Positions 8,367 to 17,085 of a DNA stretch of 64,000 nt are shown here, piece by piece; position 1 is the stretch's first letter, and every line of letters starts with the position of its first letter. The notes below the pieces were generated by a model. It saw nothing but the letters and a program-made list of their open reading frames with translations. It was not told the origin of the DNA and searched no databases. The stretch comes from Noviherbaspirillum_A sp047237965 (GTDB taxonomy: Bacteria; Pseudomonadota; Gammaproteobacteria; Burkholderiales; Burkholderiaceae_D). Both the position numbers and the translations under genes were made by a program. Location: contig NZ_JBDFLX010000001.1 of the NCBI RefSeq assembly GCF_047237965.1, positions 1,054,001-1,118,000 of the forward strand. The letters run 5' to 3'.

Positions 8367-11300
8367 TCAGGAATGATCTCTAGACTGATTGATCAGCTGG
8401 ATCTTGCTACGGTAATTTACTGCGTTGCGATGCGCAAGAGTAGTCGCGATGTCCAGTGCTTTCTGATAGTGCGCCAGCGCTTCCCCCGGCTGCTCGAGCA
8501 ATACCAGCATGTTGGCGACATTAGCATGGGCGGAGGCGGTCTCGATCCGGTTGGCTCCGAGCGCCTTTTTACGGATGGCCAGCGCGCTGCGGTAGTGTGT
8601 CAACGCCTGTAGGTAATCCTCTTGGGCATGCAGTGTCAAAGCAACTTGGTCATGGGAACCAGCGGTGGAAAGGCCTTCCCGGCCTTTCGTCTTTTGGTCG
8701 ATGGCCAGCGCCTGTTTAAAGTGATACAGTGCCTCCGCATGCATTCGCTGTCCGCTCAACAGCAAGCCCATATTGAAATGGCAGACCCCGGTTGTCGCAT
8801 GTTCAGTGCCGAGTTCTTTCTCGTAGATGATCAAAGCCGCGCGGTAGTGGTATAGCGACTGCTCAAAATTATCTTCCTCTTCAAGCATGTCAGCTTCAGA
8901 AAGGTGGGCATCAGCGGTTGCAACACGCTCAATGTTCACCACCTTTTCGCGGTTGGGCAGCGCTTGGCGGTCTTGGTTCGGCACCTGGTCAAGTTCCCCG
9001 TGCGCCTCGAGCAGCTTGGCTATCCTCACACGACAGTACCCGGTTTCGACATGATCAATGCCCAGCACCTTTTCGCGAGTGGTCAAGGCCTGACGGAAGT
9101 GTTCCAATGCCTTATCAAGATCGCCCTTCGCTATCAGCAGCTCAGCAATCCTAGTATGGCAACCAGCGGTTTCGGCGTGGTCAACACCTAACATTTCTTT
9201 ATAGATGGCCAACGCCTTGTCGTAGTGCTCAAGTGCTTTGAGAAGCTTGCGCTGCGCTTTCTTCGGCAAGAAGATAGCGAATGACCAATCTGTGGTTCCA
9301 GCTTGCTCAGTACCCAGCACCTTTTCATGAATGGCTAATGCTTTGCGGTAATGAGTCAGCGCCTGATTAGGCTTATTCTGATCCTTTAGCAGCAAAGCAA
9401 TCTTGGCATGACAATCTGCCGTTTTGGCATGTTCGATGCCTAGCACCTTTTCGCAGATGGCTAACGCTTGAAGGTAGTGCGTCAGCGCCTGGTCAGACTT
9501 GTCTTGACTCTTTAACAGTACTGCTATGTTGACGTGGCTAGCAGCGGTTTGGGCATGCTCAACGCCCAGCACTTTTTCACGGATAGCCAGCGCCTTGTGA
9601 TGGTATTCCAGCGCCTGTTCAGGCTTGTCTTGATTCTTTAACAGTACTGCGATGCTGAAGTGGCTAGTAGCGGTTTGGGCATGCTCAACGCCCAGCACCT
9701 TTTCACGGATAGCCAGCGCCTTGTAATGGTATTCCAGCGCCTGTTCAGACTTGTCCATGCGACGCAATCCGGAACCGATAGCGCTGTAGGAACTGGCAGT
9801 AGCGGCATCCTCCTTGCCCAACACCTTTTCGCGTATAACCATCGCCTTGTAATGGTATTCCAGCGCCTGTTCATGCTTACCCATGCTACTCAATACGTCA
9901 CCAATGTCGCTGTAGGACTTTAGAGTAGCGGCATCCTCCTTGCCCAACACTTTTTCGCGTATAGCCAGCGCATCGTGATGGTATTCCAGTGCCTCTTCAT
10001 GCCGTCCCAGCCTACTCAATACGTCACCGATGTCGCTATAGCAACTGGCAGTATCGGGATCTTCCTTGCCTAACACCTTTTCGCGCATAACCATCACCTT
10101 GTAATGGTATTCCAGCGCCTGTTCATGCTTACCCATGCTACTCAATACGTCACCAATGTCGCTGTAGGACTTTAGAATAGCGGCATCCTCCTTGCCCAAC
10201 ACTTTTTCGCGTATAGCCAGCGCCTTGTGATGGTATTCCAGCGCCTGTTCATGTTTGCCCATGCGACCCAATACGTCACCGATGTCGCGGTACGAACTGG
10301 CAGTAGCGGCATCCTCCTTACCCAACACTTTTTCACGTATAGCCAGCGCCTTGTGATGGTAATCCAGTGCCTGTTCATGCTTGCCCATGCCACTCAATAC
10401 GTAACCGATATTGCTGTAGGACTTTAGAGTATCCGGATCCTCCTTGCCTAACACCTTTTCACGGATAGCCAGCCCCTGGTAAACGAAGGCTAATGCGTCT
10501 GCATTCTTGCCTCTGTCACGCAAGACCTCTGTAATTGCATGGATCAGGATCACCCGGGTCAGCTCCTGCCTTGCAGTGCGCATGGCGGGTCGCGCATCCG
10601 CCCCCTCAATCGCGCCATCGATGCGCTCACGCACCATCATCAGCGCTTCCGGCGAGGATGTCTCTATCCACTGCACCATGTCCTTCAAGGCCTCAGCCGT
10701 GAACCTCGAGCTGTCCTGCTCCAGCAATCCAGCCAGCCCCTGCGCCAGACAGTATTCAAAAACCGACTTGTGAATAAATTCCAGCCTCCCGGCCCGTGGC
10801 CGCAGCGGCAGGCTGTTTAGCAGTTGCGCCGCTTTCTGTTGGCGCAGCCGCACGAAGTCCTCCTTCGTTAGCACCAGCCGGCGCGTCTGCTCCTTCCGTT
10901 TTTCCACGCTCAGTTGATCCAGCGCCAGCTGGCGTTTCCTGTAGCGGCGGCCTGCCTTGTGCTGCACCAGCCATTCCAGACCGGCCCAGGGGGAACCGGT
11001 TTTTTGCGCATCCGCCACAGCCAGGCTTTCGGCACGGCTTTCGCATGCCAGCAGCGCGGTCTCGCAGGCAAAGGCCCGGAAGCCGGCCGCCAGGCTGCCA
11101 TGCTCTTCCAGCAATTGTTCCAGCACCTTGTCGTCCAGCAGGCCCTGCCCGTTGTTGGCCATGTGCTCGATGAAGCTTTCATAGATGTCCGAGCGTGTCA
11201 GGCTTTCCAATGGCTTTTTGCTCACCGTCTCCCAGCTCTGCCACAGCAGGTAAAGCACGAAGGGGTTGCGCAGCACCGCCCTTATTTCGGCCGAGCCCTG

Positions 11301-13454
11301 CAGCCTGGCTTCGTAGCTGCGGCAGGTCGCGTCATCCCAGGCCAGGTGCTGCTTCAGATAGGCCAGCAACTGCCCGGTATCGAAGGCCAGGTAGTGGCAG
11401 CTCTGCAGCTTGTCCTGCCAGGCAAAGCGTTCCCGCACCTGGTCTTGGGGCACAGTGCCGGGACGGCAGGTGACGATCAGCCTGGCGCCGGGCGGCAGGC
11501 CCAGGTGCTGCGCCAGGTTGGCGGGCGCCTGGTCGTCGATGCGGCATTCATCGTAGCCGTCCACGAACACCACCGGCGCGGCCTGGCCGGGCTGCAGGCG
11601 ATGGCGGGCCAGCACGTTCGCACAGGCGCCCTGCAGGGCGCCATGGGTCCAGCTTGCCAGGTGGGTGCGGATGAATACCGGCATGACCTGCGGCCTGGCA
11701 CGGTTGGCGGGATCGGCGAAATGCTGCCACCACTGCTGCAGCAGGCGGTCGGCCAGCACATGGGTGCTCAGGCTCTTGCCCAGGCCGGCCTCGCCCGACA
11801 GCAGTAGTGCGCCTGCCTCGGGCGAGGCCACGAAGTCTTCCAGCACCTGCTGCAGCATCCGGGGCGGGTTGTGCATTTCCTCCTTGCCGGCGTCCTGTTC
11901 ATGCCTTTGCCAGTAGGCTTCGACCGAGCCTTCGATGGGCAGCAGGGTGACCTGGCACGGCACATAATGCCGGGCTTCCTCGCGCCGCCCGTGCAGCGCA
12001 AGGTCAAGGTGCAGCGCCAGGCTGACCAGCGCATGGTCGGCATGCATCTGCGGCGCCATTTCCCGCAATTGCTGCAACACGTCGGCAATGCCGGCGCGCT
12101 CGGCCGAACGGGCGTGCCAGCAGGCCCGGATGAGCTTGCGAAAAGCGGGCGGGCAATCTGCCGGGATAGGCATTCTCTCGCCGGCCCTGATCTTGTCGAA
12201 GCCAGGGTCTTCCCTGTGCACCTGTTCCCAGAAACTGGGTCGCTCGCCGTGGCTGACCATCTGCCAGAACACCAGGCCCAGCGCGTAGATGTCAGTCGCC
12301 CTGCTGCTGTGGCGGCTGCGGTCGCCGCCTATGTTCTCGGGCGCGATGGAGTCGCCATCCTGCAGCCCCTGGCCGACGGCGCTGGCCTCGGCGGATTCGA
12401 GCAGTGCATCGACCTGGGCCACGCCAAGGTCGGCCAGCTTGGCCCGGCCATACTGGTCAATCAGGATGTTCTCGGCCTTCAGGTCGCGGTGCAGCATACC
12501 CTGCCCATGCAGATAGGCCAGAGCCTGACTGATTTCCGTCATCCATTGCCACAGCCGGGACGCCGGAATGGGCTGGCCATCCTTTTGCCCCTTCTGCAAT
12601 GCGGCCTGCAGGCTGCCCTGATGACAGAACTCCATCACCAGATAAGGCGCGCCCTCCTTATGGCAGATGCCATGGAATTGCACGATGCCCGGGTGGCTGC
12701 TGGTGCCCAGCCGGGCCACTTCCCATTCCAGCGCCTCCACCACCTCCTCGTCTGATAGCGACAAGTGCTGACGGGCATGCTCGACGTCAATTTTCTTCAG
12801 CGCCACGTCGCTGCTGTCCCAGCGGCCGCGATAGACCTTGCCAAAGGCGCCGTTGGCAAGGAAGTCGCCGACGACGATCTGGCTGGCCGGGATCCGGTTG
12901 ACGCCACTGAAGGCCACCGACGTCGCGCTCTCAGGCAAGGACGCAGGCGCGGTGCCTGTCGAGGTCGCCGTCTCGACCTTGCCATGCAGGGCGTCGCCGG
13001 CGGCGCGGGCATCGCTGCCACTCGGCGCAATGCCCGTATGGGCGCCAGCCGACACTTTGGCGGCATGAGGTTCCTGCTCGCCGGCATCGCTGCCGCTCTC
13101 TTTGGCATCACTGGCCCGGGCATCCGGCCCGGCATGAGCAAACTGCGGTTCCTGCTCGTCATTGCTGTCGGCTTCGCCGCTTTCCTCGGTGTCGCTGTCG
13201 CCCTCCCGGGGCGACAACCCGGCCCGGGATGCGGGCGCCCAGGATGGCTTGCTTGCCGCACCGTTACCCGGCACAGCCTGCTGGCCTGCCATGCGCGGCG
13301 GTGTTGGCAAGGGGCGGTGAGGAAATCTCGCCTGCGAAGGCGTCGTCACCAGCGGCGCACCTGCTACGCGGATTGCAGGAACTTGCGCCGGGTTCGTCGT
13401 GATCGGCACTTGGCGGTTCGAGGTCAGCTGTGCTGGCGTGGAAGAAGTAGCCAT
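8367..13454 (-). CDS. Protein kinase-NACHT NTPase-TPR repeat protein
   Basis: This 1695-residue single-gene protein starts at 13454, with AAGGAG ten bases upstream. Residues 1-190 are disordered, Pro-rich then acidic. A eukaryote-like protein kinase follows (about 195-465): Gly loop NGAFGKV, Lys in VALKKI, catalytic HRDLKAEN (322-329), DLG in place of DFG (342-344) and APE (371-373). All catalytic residues are present. A NACHT/STAND NTPase follows, with Walker A GEAGLGKS (554-561) and Walker B VVFVDGYDE (about 628-636), then a helical region. About sixteen 42-residue TPRs of kinesin-light-chain type run from about 985 to the C-terminus, with the signature LAIREKVLG. No signal peptide or membrane segment is seen. 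The function is not known. The effector-NTPase-repeat order resembles antiphage STAND proteins; a eukaryote-like signalling role is the alternative. Confidence 0.9.
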   Translation of the reverse strand: MATSSTPAQLTSNRQVPITTNPAQVPAIRVAGAPLVTTPSQARFPHRPLPTPPRMAGQQAVPGNGAASKPSWAPASRAGLSPREGDSDTEESGEADSNDEQEPQFAHAGPDARASDAKESGSDAGEQEPHAAKVSAGAHTGIAPSGSDARAAGDALHGKVETATSTGTAPASLPESATSVAFSGVNRIPASQIVVGDFLANGAFGKVYRGRWDSSDVALKKIDVEHARQHLSLSDEEVVEALEWEVARLGTSSHPGIVQFHGICHKEGAPYLVMEFCHQGSLQAALQKGQKDGQPIPASRLWQWMTEISQALAYLHGQGMLHRDLKAENILIDQYGRAKLADLGVAQVDALLESAEASAVGQGLQDGDSIAPENIGGDRSRHSSRATDIYALGLVFWQMVSHGERPSFWEQVHREDPGFDKIRAGERMPIPADCPPAFRKLIRACWHARSAERAGIADVLQQLREMAPQMHADHALVSLALHLDLALHGRREEARHYVPCQVTLLPIEGSVEAYWQRHEQDAGKEEMHNPPRMLQQVLEDFVASPEAGALLLSGEAGLGKSLSTHVLADRLLQQWWQHFADPANRARPQVMPVFIRTHLASWTHGALQGACANVLARHRLQPGQAAPVVFVDGYDECRIDDQAPANLAQHLGLPPGARLIVTCRPGTVPQDQVRERFAWQDKLQSCHYLAFDTGQLLAYLKQHLAWDDATCRSYEARLQGSAEIRAVLRNPFVLYLLWQSWETVSKKPLESLTRSDIYESFIEHMANNGQGLLDDKVLEQLLEEHGSLAAGFRAFACETALLACESRAESLAVADAQKTGSPWAGLEWLVQHKAGRRYRKRQLALDQLSVEKRKEQTRRLVLTKEDFVRLRQQKAAQLLNSLPLRPRAGRLEFIHKSVFEYCLAQGLAGLLEQDSSRFTAEALKDMVQWIETSSPEALMMVRERIDGAIEGADARPAMRTARQELTRVILIHAITEVLRDRGKNADALAFVYQGLAIREKVLGKEDPDTLKSYSNIGYVLSGMGKHEQALDYHHKALAIREKVLGKEDAATASSYRDIGDVLGRMGKHEQALEYHHKALAIREKVLGKEDAAILKSYSDIGDVLSSMGKHEQALEYHYKVMVMREKVLGKEDPDTASCYSDIGDVLSRLGRHEEALEYHHDALAIREKVLGKEDAATLKSYSDIGDVLSSMGKHEQALEYHYKAMVIREKVLGKEDAATASSYSAIGSGLRRMDKSEQALEYHYKALAIREKVLGVEHAQTATSHFSIAVLLKNQDKPEQALEYHHKALAIREKVLGVEHAQTAASHVNIAVLLKSQDKSDQALTHYLQALAICEKVLGIEHAKTADCHAKIALLLKDQNKPNQALTHYRKALAIHEKVLGTEQAGTTDWSFAIFLPKKAQRKLLKALEHYDKALAIYKEMLGVDHAETAGCHTRIAELLIAKGDLDKALEHFRQALTTREKVLGIDHVETGYCRVRIAKLLEAHGELDQVPNQDRQALPNREKVVNIERVATADAHLSEADMLEEEDNFEQSLYHYRAALIIYEKELGTEHATTGVCHFNMGLLLSGQRMHAEALYHFKQALAIDQKTKGREGLSTAGSHDQVALTLHAQEDYLQALTHYRSALAIRKKALGANRIETASAHANVANMLVLLEQPGEALAHYQKALDIATTLAHRNAVNYRSKIQLINQSRDHS
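8370..10370 (-). repeat. 126-bp coding tandem repeat array (TPR units)
   Basis: Sixteen in-frame units, fifteen of exactly 126 bp and a shorter last one, encode the 42-residue TPRs of the kinase-NACHT protein. Boundaries fall every 126 bases from 10370 downwards. Units between about 9489 and 10370 are highly similar in DNA as well as protein, while units below 9236 have diverged. The segment 9830-9968 is almost identical to 10082-10220, exactly 252 bases (two units) away, which indicates a recent two-unit duplication. The array is coding, not CRISPR: there are no unique spacers. Confidence 0.9.
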
Positions 13455-14108
13455 CTGGTCATTTCTCCTTGAAGGATGCACTGCGGATGGTTGGGAGCGG
13501 GCACCGCAGGTCGGCGGCACGGGCCAACATCCCTACGGCGAACTGCCCGCGGCAAAGGCCCTTCCCGATCGGAGATGCGCGGACTTGCCTGATAGCCAGG
13601 ACGGGACCGCTGCACCGTCGAAGCGGACTCGAACGTAGCCGGCATGCTTTTATTGGTGAAGCGAGATTAAGTGGCGCGGCCAGGAAATTAACACTGTCGT
13701 CCGGCGTCGGCACGGAAGAACTTATCTGCACCGGGCTGTGCTGTGTCCGTACACGCGACGTGGATCTGAATGGGTGGAATGCGCGGCGAGTTGTAAGCCA
13801 GTCGGGCTGCACCATCGGCATGGCCCTCCGGACCGTCAGTCTGTGCACGGCATGATCTGACGAGAAGTACGCCGTTGGTGGACGACACGACGGCGCTTGC
13901 GGCAAGTAAGCCAGACCGATTCTGTTGCCGGGGAGGCTAGCCGGTGCAGGCTAGCGCGATGAAGCCTCCTATGGCGTTCGGAGGATGTCCGGGAAGCGCC
14001 GGAACCGGCCAGGCGCAAGGCGCAAGGCGCAAGGCGCAAGGCGCAGCGAGGATACGGATGCCTGTTGATCGCGACATCCAGGCGCCTTGCCGAAGTTCGT
14101 GACACGCG
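13455..14108. other. 654-bp gene-less stretch downstream of PaaY-like gene and upstream of kinase-NACHT gene
   Basis: I find no supported gene; open frames here lack RBSs and have composition unlike the neighbouring genes. The stretch holds several dyads: a GCTAGC pair around 13937-13958, a GAGGCT/AGCCTC pair at about 13932-13972, and GCCGGAACCGGC at about 13998-14009. It also contains a 7-bp tandem repeat (14011-14045). The promoter of the kinase-NACHT gene should lie at its left end, but no clear sigma-70 pair is visible. Confidence 0.5.
14011..14045. repeat. Five tandem copies of the heptamer AGGCGCA
   Basis: The heptamer AGGCGCA is repeated five times without interruption or variation. 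It lies in non-coding DNA about 60 bases beyond the 3' end of the PaaY-like gene. Perfect identity suggests slipped-strand expansion; copy number may vary between strains. Confidence 0.85.
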
Positions 14109-14684
14109 TCAGGAAGGTGTGCCTATCCGCCGCCTGCCCGCCTCCGGCGCGGCCAGCGCCTCCACCTCGCGCATGCTCTCCCGCGAACGCTCCACCAGCG
14201 CGATGTAATCCTCGGTGTCGCGGGTCTTGGCCGCCACCTCGTCGTCGTTGAGCGTGCGCAGCACCCGCGCCGGCATGCCGACCACCATGCTGCGTTCCGG
14301 CACCTGCATGCCGGAGCGCACGAAACTCATCGCCGCCACCAGCGACTCGGCGCCGATGACCACACCATCCATCACCACCGCGTTCATCCCCACCAGCGCA
14401 TTGCGGCCGATGCGGCAGCCGTGCAGGATCGCGCCGTGGCCGATATGGCCGTAGGTCTCGATCACGGTGTCGAATTGCGCATAGCTGTGCATCACGCAGG
14501 CATCCTGCACATTGGCGCCCTCCTCCAGCACGATGCGGCCGAAGTCACCGCGCAGGCAGGCGGTGGGGCCGATATAGCAGCGCGCGCCGACGATCACGTC
14601 GCCGATCAGCACGGCGCTCGGATGCACATAGGCGGTGGGATGGACGACCGGCGTAATGCCGTCGATGGAATAGACTTTGACCAT
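14109..14684 (-). CDS. paaY: PaaY-like left-handed beta-helix protein (gamma carbonic anhydrase family)
   Basis: This 191-residue hexapeptide-repeat protein closely resembles E. coli PaaY over its whole length: VHPTAYVHPSAVLIGDVIVG near the start, LRGDFGRIVLEEGANVQD in the middle and GHIGHGAILHGC with the zinc-ligand histidines. PaaY is a thioesterase/gamma-carbonic-anhydrase-like protein tied to phenylacetate degradation. Related CaiE and gamma carbonic anhydrases share the fold, so the activity is not certain. No other paa gene is near. The C-terminal extension after residue 165 is typical of PaaY. The RBS upstream of 14684 is weak. Confidence 0.85.
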   Translation of the reverse strand: MVKVYSIDGITPVVHPTAYVHPSAVLIGDVIVGARCYIGPTACLRGDFGRIVLEEGANVQDACVMHSYAQFDTVIETYGHIGHGAILHGCRIGRNALVGMNAVVMDGVVIGAESLVAAMSFVRSGMQVPERSMVVGMPARVLRTLNDDEVAAKTRDTEDYIALVERSRESMREVEALAAPEAGRRRIGTPS

Positions 14685-14772
14685 GCTGTTGACCGGGTGC
14701 GGAAATGGCCGCTATGGTAACCGATAGGATGCCAGCCTGGCGCAGCTAATCCCCCTCATCGCGCCGCCACGT

Positions 14773-15039
14773 TCAGGAAGCCGGCTTCTTCTTCGCCAGC
14801 TGCTTTTCGAAGGCTACATCGAGCTTGCTCACCTTCTTCGGCGTCTGCGGCCCGTAGGCATTGACGTACGCAACGAATTCATCCTGCTCCAGCGATGGGC
14901 TGAGCCGTTCCATGTCGCCGCTGTCGGTCATCAGCGTCAGGTAGAACAGGCCGTCGGCGCTGCGCACCATCGAATAGTCGGGGTTGCCGCTGCGCCGCTT
15001 GAGCCTGTCGACTGCCGCGCTTGCCCTGGTTGATCGCAT
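14773..15039 (-). CDS. Conserved-looking small protein of unknown function (88 aa)
   Basis: I do not recognise a named domain. AAGGA lies just upstream of the ATG at 15039, and codon usage matches the neighbourhood. The protein is soluble, with a basic N-terminus (RLKRRSGNPDYSMVRS), a central strand-rich part (GLFYLTLMTDSGDMERLS) and a Lys-rich C-terminus (KKVSKLDVAFEKQLAKKK). It follows the prp operon on the same strand after 87 bases, but no functional link can be claimed. Confidence 0.62.
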   Translation of the reverse strand: MRSTRASAAVDRLKRRSGNPDYSMVRSADGLFYLTLMTDSGDMERLSPSLEQDEFVAYVNAYGPQTPKKVSKLDVAFEKQLAKKKPAS

Positions 15040-15126
15040 TCCCGGTCCTTGCGTCTTTGTGAAGCAGGCATGATAAGGCAGATCGGGCGGCGTTGTTTTG
15101 ATCCGGGCCGCCGCCCCGTGCCATTA

Positions 15127-17031
15127 CTAAGCCGCCACCCGCGGCGCCATCGCGTCGCGCACCTGCTGCAGCGAGGCCGGATCCTCGATCGTGGTCAGGT
15201 CACCCGGATCGCGGCCTTCGCATACCGCCTGTATCGCCCGCCGCAGCAGCTTGCCGGACCGTGTCTTGGGCAGCATCGATACCACATGCACCTGCGCCGG
15301 GCGCGCCACCGCGCCGAGCTGGCGGTCGACCGTTGCCATGATCTCGGCCTGCAGCGCCGCCACGCCATCGCTTGCCACCGCATGCCGCGGTATCACGAAG
15401 GCCACCGCCACCTGGCCCTTCAACTTGTCCTCCACGCCCACCACCGCGACCTCGGACACGTTGGGATGGCTGCAGATGCTGGCCTCGATCTCGCGCGTGC
15501 CCAGCCTGTGGCCGGCGACGTTGATCACGTCGTCGGTGCGGCCGAGGATGAAGTAATAGCCATCCGCATCCCGTATGCCCCAGTCGAAGGAGGAATACAC
15601 CGGCTGGTTGAAGTTGGACCAGTAGGTGTTGAGGAAACGCTTGTCGTCGCCATACACGGTCTGCATGCAGCCCGGCGGCAGCGGCGCTTCCAGCACCAGC
15701 ACGCCCTTTGCGCCAACGCCGCATTCCTCGCCGCTGACTTCGCTGATGACCTTGACCCGGTAGCCCGGCATCGGCACGCCGGGGCTGCCAAGACGGGTCG
15801 GCTTGTCCTCGATGCCCTTGGCGATCGACAGGATGGGCCAGCCGGTCTCGGTCTGCCAGTAGTTGTCGATCACGGGCACCTTGAGCGCGTCGGCGATCCA
15901 GGCCGACGTGGTTTCATCCAGCGGCTCGCCGGCCAGGTACAGCGCCTTCAGCGAAGACAAATCATGTTTGTCCATCAGTTCCTGCGGCTGCTTGCGCAGC
16001 ACGCGGATCGCGGTCGGCGCGGAAAACATCCTGGTGACACGGTACTTCTCGACCAGCTGCCACCAGATGCCGCCGTCGGGCCGCGTCGGCAGGCCCTCGT
16101 ACATCACGGTGGCCATGCCGGCGATCAGCGGGCCATAGACGATGTAGGAATGGCCGACCACCCAGCCGATGTCGGAGGTGGCGAAGAAGGTTTCGCCGGC
16201 CGCGCCGCCGAAGATGTGCTGCATCGACGACGCCAGCGCCACCGCATAGCCGCCGACGTCCCGCTGCACGCCCTTGGGCTTGCCGGTGGTGCCGGAGGTG
16301 TAGAGGATGTAGGACATCTCGTTGGACTCCAGCCAGGTCACGGGCACCGTGGCGTCCAGATGCTGCTGGCGCAGGCTGGCGTAATCCGCGTCGCGGCCCT
16401 GTTCCATCTGCATCGGCACCATGCCGCGGTCCACCAGCAGCACCCGTTCCGGCTTGTGGCTGGCCAGGCGCAGCGCCTCGTCCAGCAGCGGCTTGTAGGC
16501 CACCCGCTTGCCGCTGCGCGAGCCGGCATCGGCGGACACCACCAGCCTGGGCTGGGCATCGTCGATGCGGGTTGCCAGGCTGTTGGCCGCAAAGCCGCCG
16601 AACACCACCGAATGCACCGCGCCGATGCGGGCGCAGGCCAGCATCGCGAACACCGCCGGCGCAATCATCGGCATGTAGATCAGCACCCGGTCGCCGCGCG
16701 CAACACCCAGCGACAGCATGATGGCGGCCATGCGCTCGACTTCGCGCTGCAGCTCGTGGAAGGAATAGATGTGCTCGCGCGGGTTGCCGTCCGCATCCTC
16801 CTCGGTGCTGACCGCAATCAGCGCGGCGCGCTCGGGATGGCTTTGCGCCCAGCGGTCGACCGCGTTATGGCACAGGTTGGTGCGTCCGCCGGCAAACCAC
16901 TTGTTGAACGGCTTGCGGCTGTCGTCGAGCACTTGGGAATACGGGGTTTCCCAATGAATACGTTGTGCTTCCCCGTCCCAGAAAGCCTCTGGATCGTCGA
17001 TCGAGCGCTGGTAAAACTCTGCATAGTTCAT
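15127..17031 (-). CDS. prpE: Propionyl-CoA synthetase
   Basis: This 634-residue acyl-CoA synthetase activates propionate to propionyl-CoA with ATP and CoA in the cytoplasm, the entry step of the methylcitrate cycle. It begins MNYAEFYQRSIDDPEAFW, typical of PrpE. It carries the AMP-binding P-loop-like motif YTSGTTGKPKGVQ and the C-terminal catalytic Lys region SGKLLRR. Acetyl-CoA synthetases are the closest alternative, but the operon context and N-terminus favour PrpE. GGAGGAG precedes the start at 17031. It is the last gene of the prp operon, 54 bases after prpF. Confidence 0.95.
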   Translation of the reverse strand: MNYAEFYQRSIDDPEAFWDGEAQRIHWETPYSQVLDDSRKPFNKWFAGGRTNLCHNAVDRWAQSHPERAALIAVSTEEDADGNPREHIYSFHELQREVERMAAIMLSLGVARGDRVLIYMPMIAPAVFAMLACARIGAVHSVVFGGFAANSLATRIDDAQPRLVVSADAGSRSGKRVAYKPLLDEALRLASHKPERVLLVDRGMVPMQMEQGRDADYASLRQQHLDATVPVTWLESNEMSYILYTSGTTGKPKGVQRDVGGYAVALASSMQHIFGGAAGETFFATSDIGWVVGHSYIVYGPLIAGMATVMYEGLPTRPDGGIWWQLVEKYRVTRMFSAPTAIRVLRKQPQELMDKHDLSSLKALYLAGEPLDETTSAWIADALKVPVIDNYWQTETGWPILSIAKGIEDKPTRLGSPGVPMPGYRVKVISEVSGEECGVGAKGVLVLEAPLPPGCMQTVYGDDKRFLNTYWSNFNQPVYSSFDWGIRDADGYYFILGRTDDVINVAGHRLGTREIEASICSHPNVSEVAVVGVEDKLKGQVAVAFVIPRHAVASDGVAALQAEIMATVDRQLGAVARPAQVHVVSMLPKTRSGKLLRRAIQAVCEGRDPGDLTTIEDPASLQQVRDAMAPRVAA

Positions 17032-17085
17032 GGTGTGTCTCCTCCGGTTCCATCCCTGTGCTGCGTGACCAAGGTGCTGGCGGCG

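Noticed and set aside
8370..10500. Regular repeats that could be taken for a CRISPR array
   Set aside because: The period is 126 bp and in frame, units are adjacent without unique spacers, and they encode TPRs.
14011..14045. Short repeats as a possible CRISPR or origin iteron array
   Set aside because: Heptamers are contiguous with no spacers, and no replication gene is near.
13836..14105. An 89-codon minus-strand frame containing a repeated CALRLA
   Set aside because: The repeat only reflects the AGGCGCA tandem DNA; there is no RBS and the composition is not coding-like.
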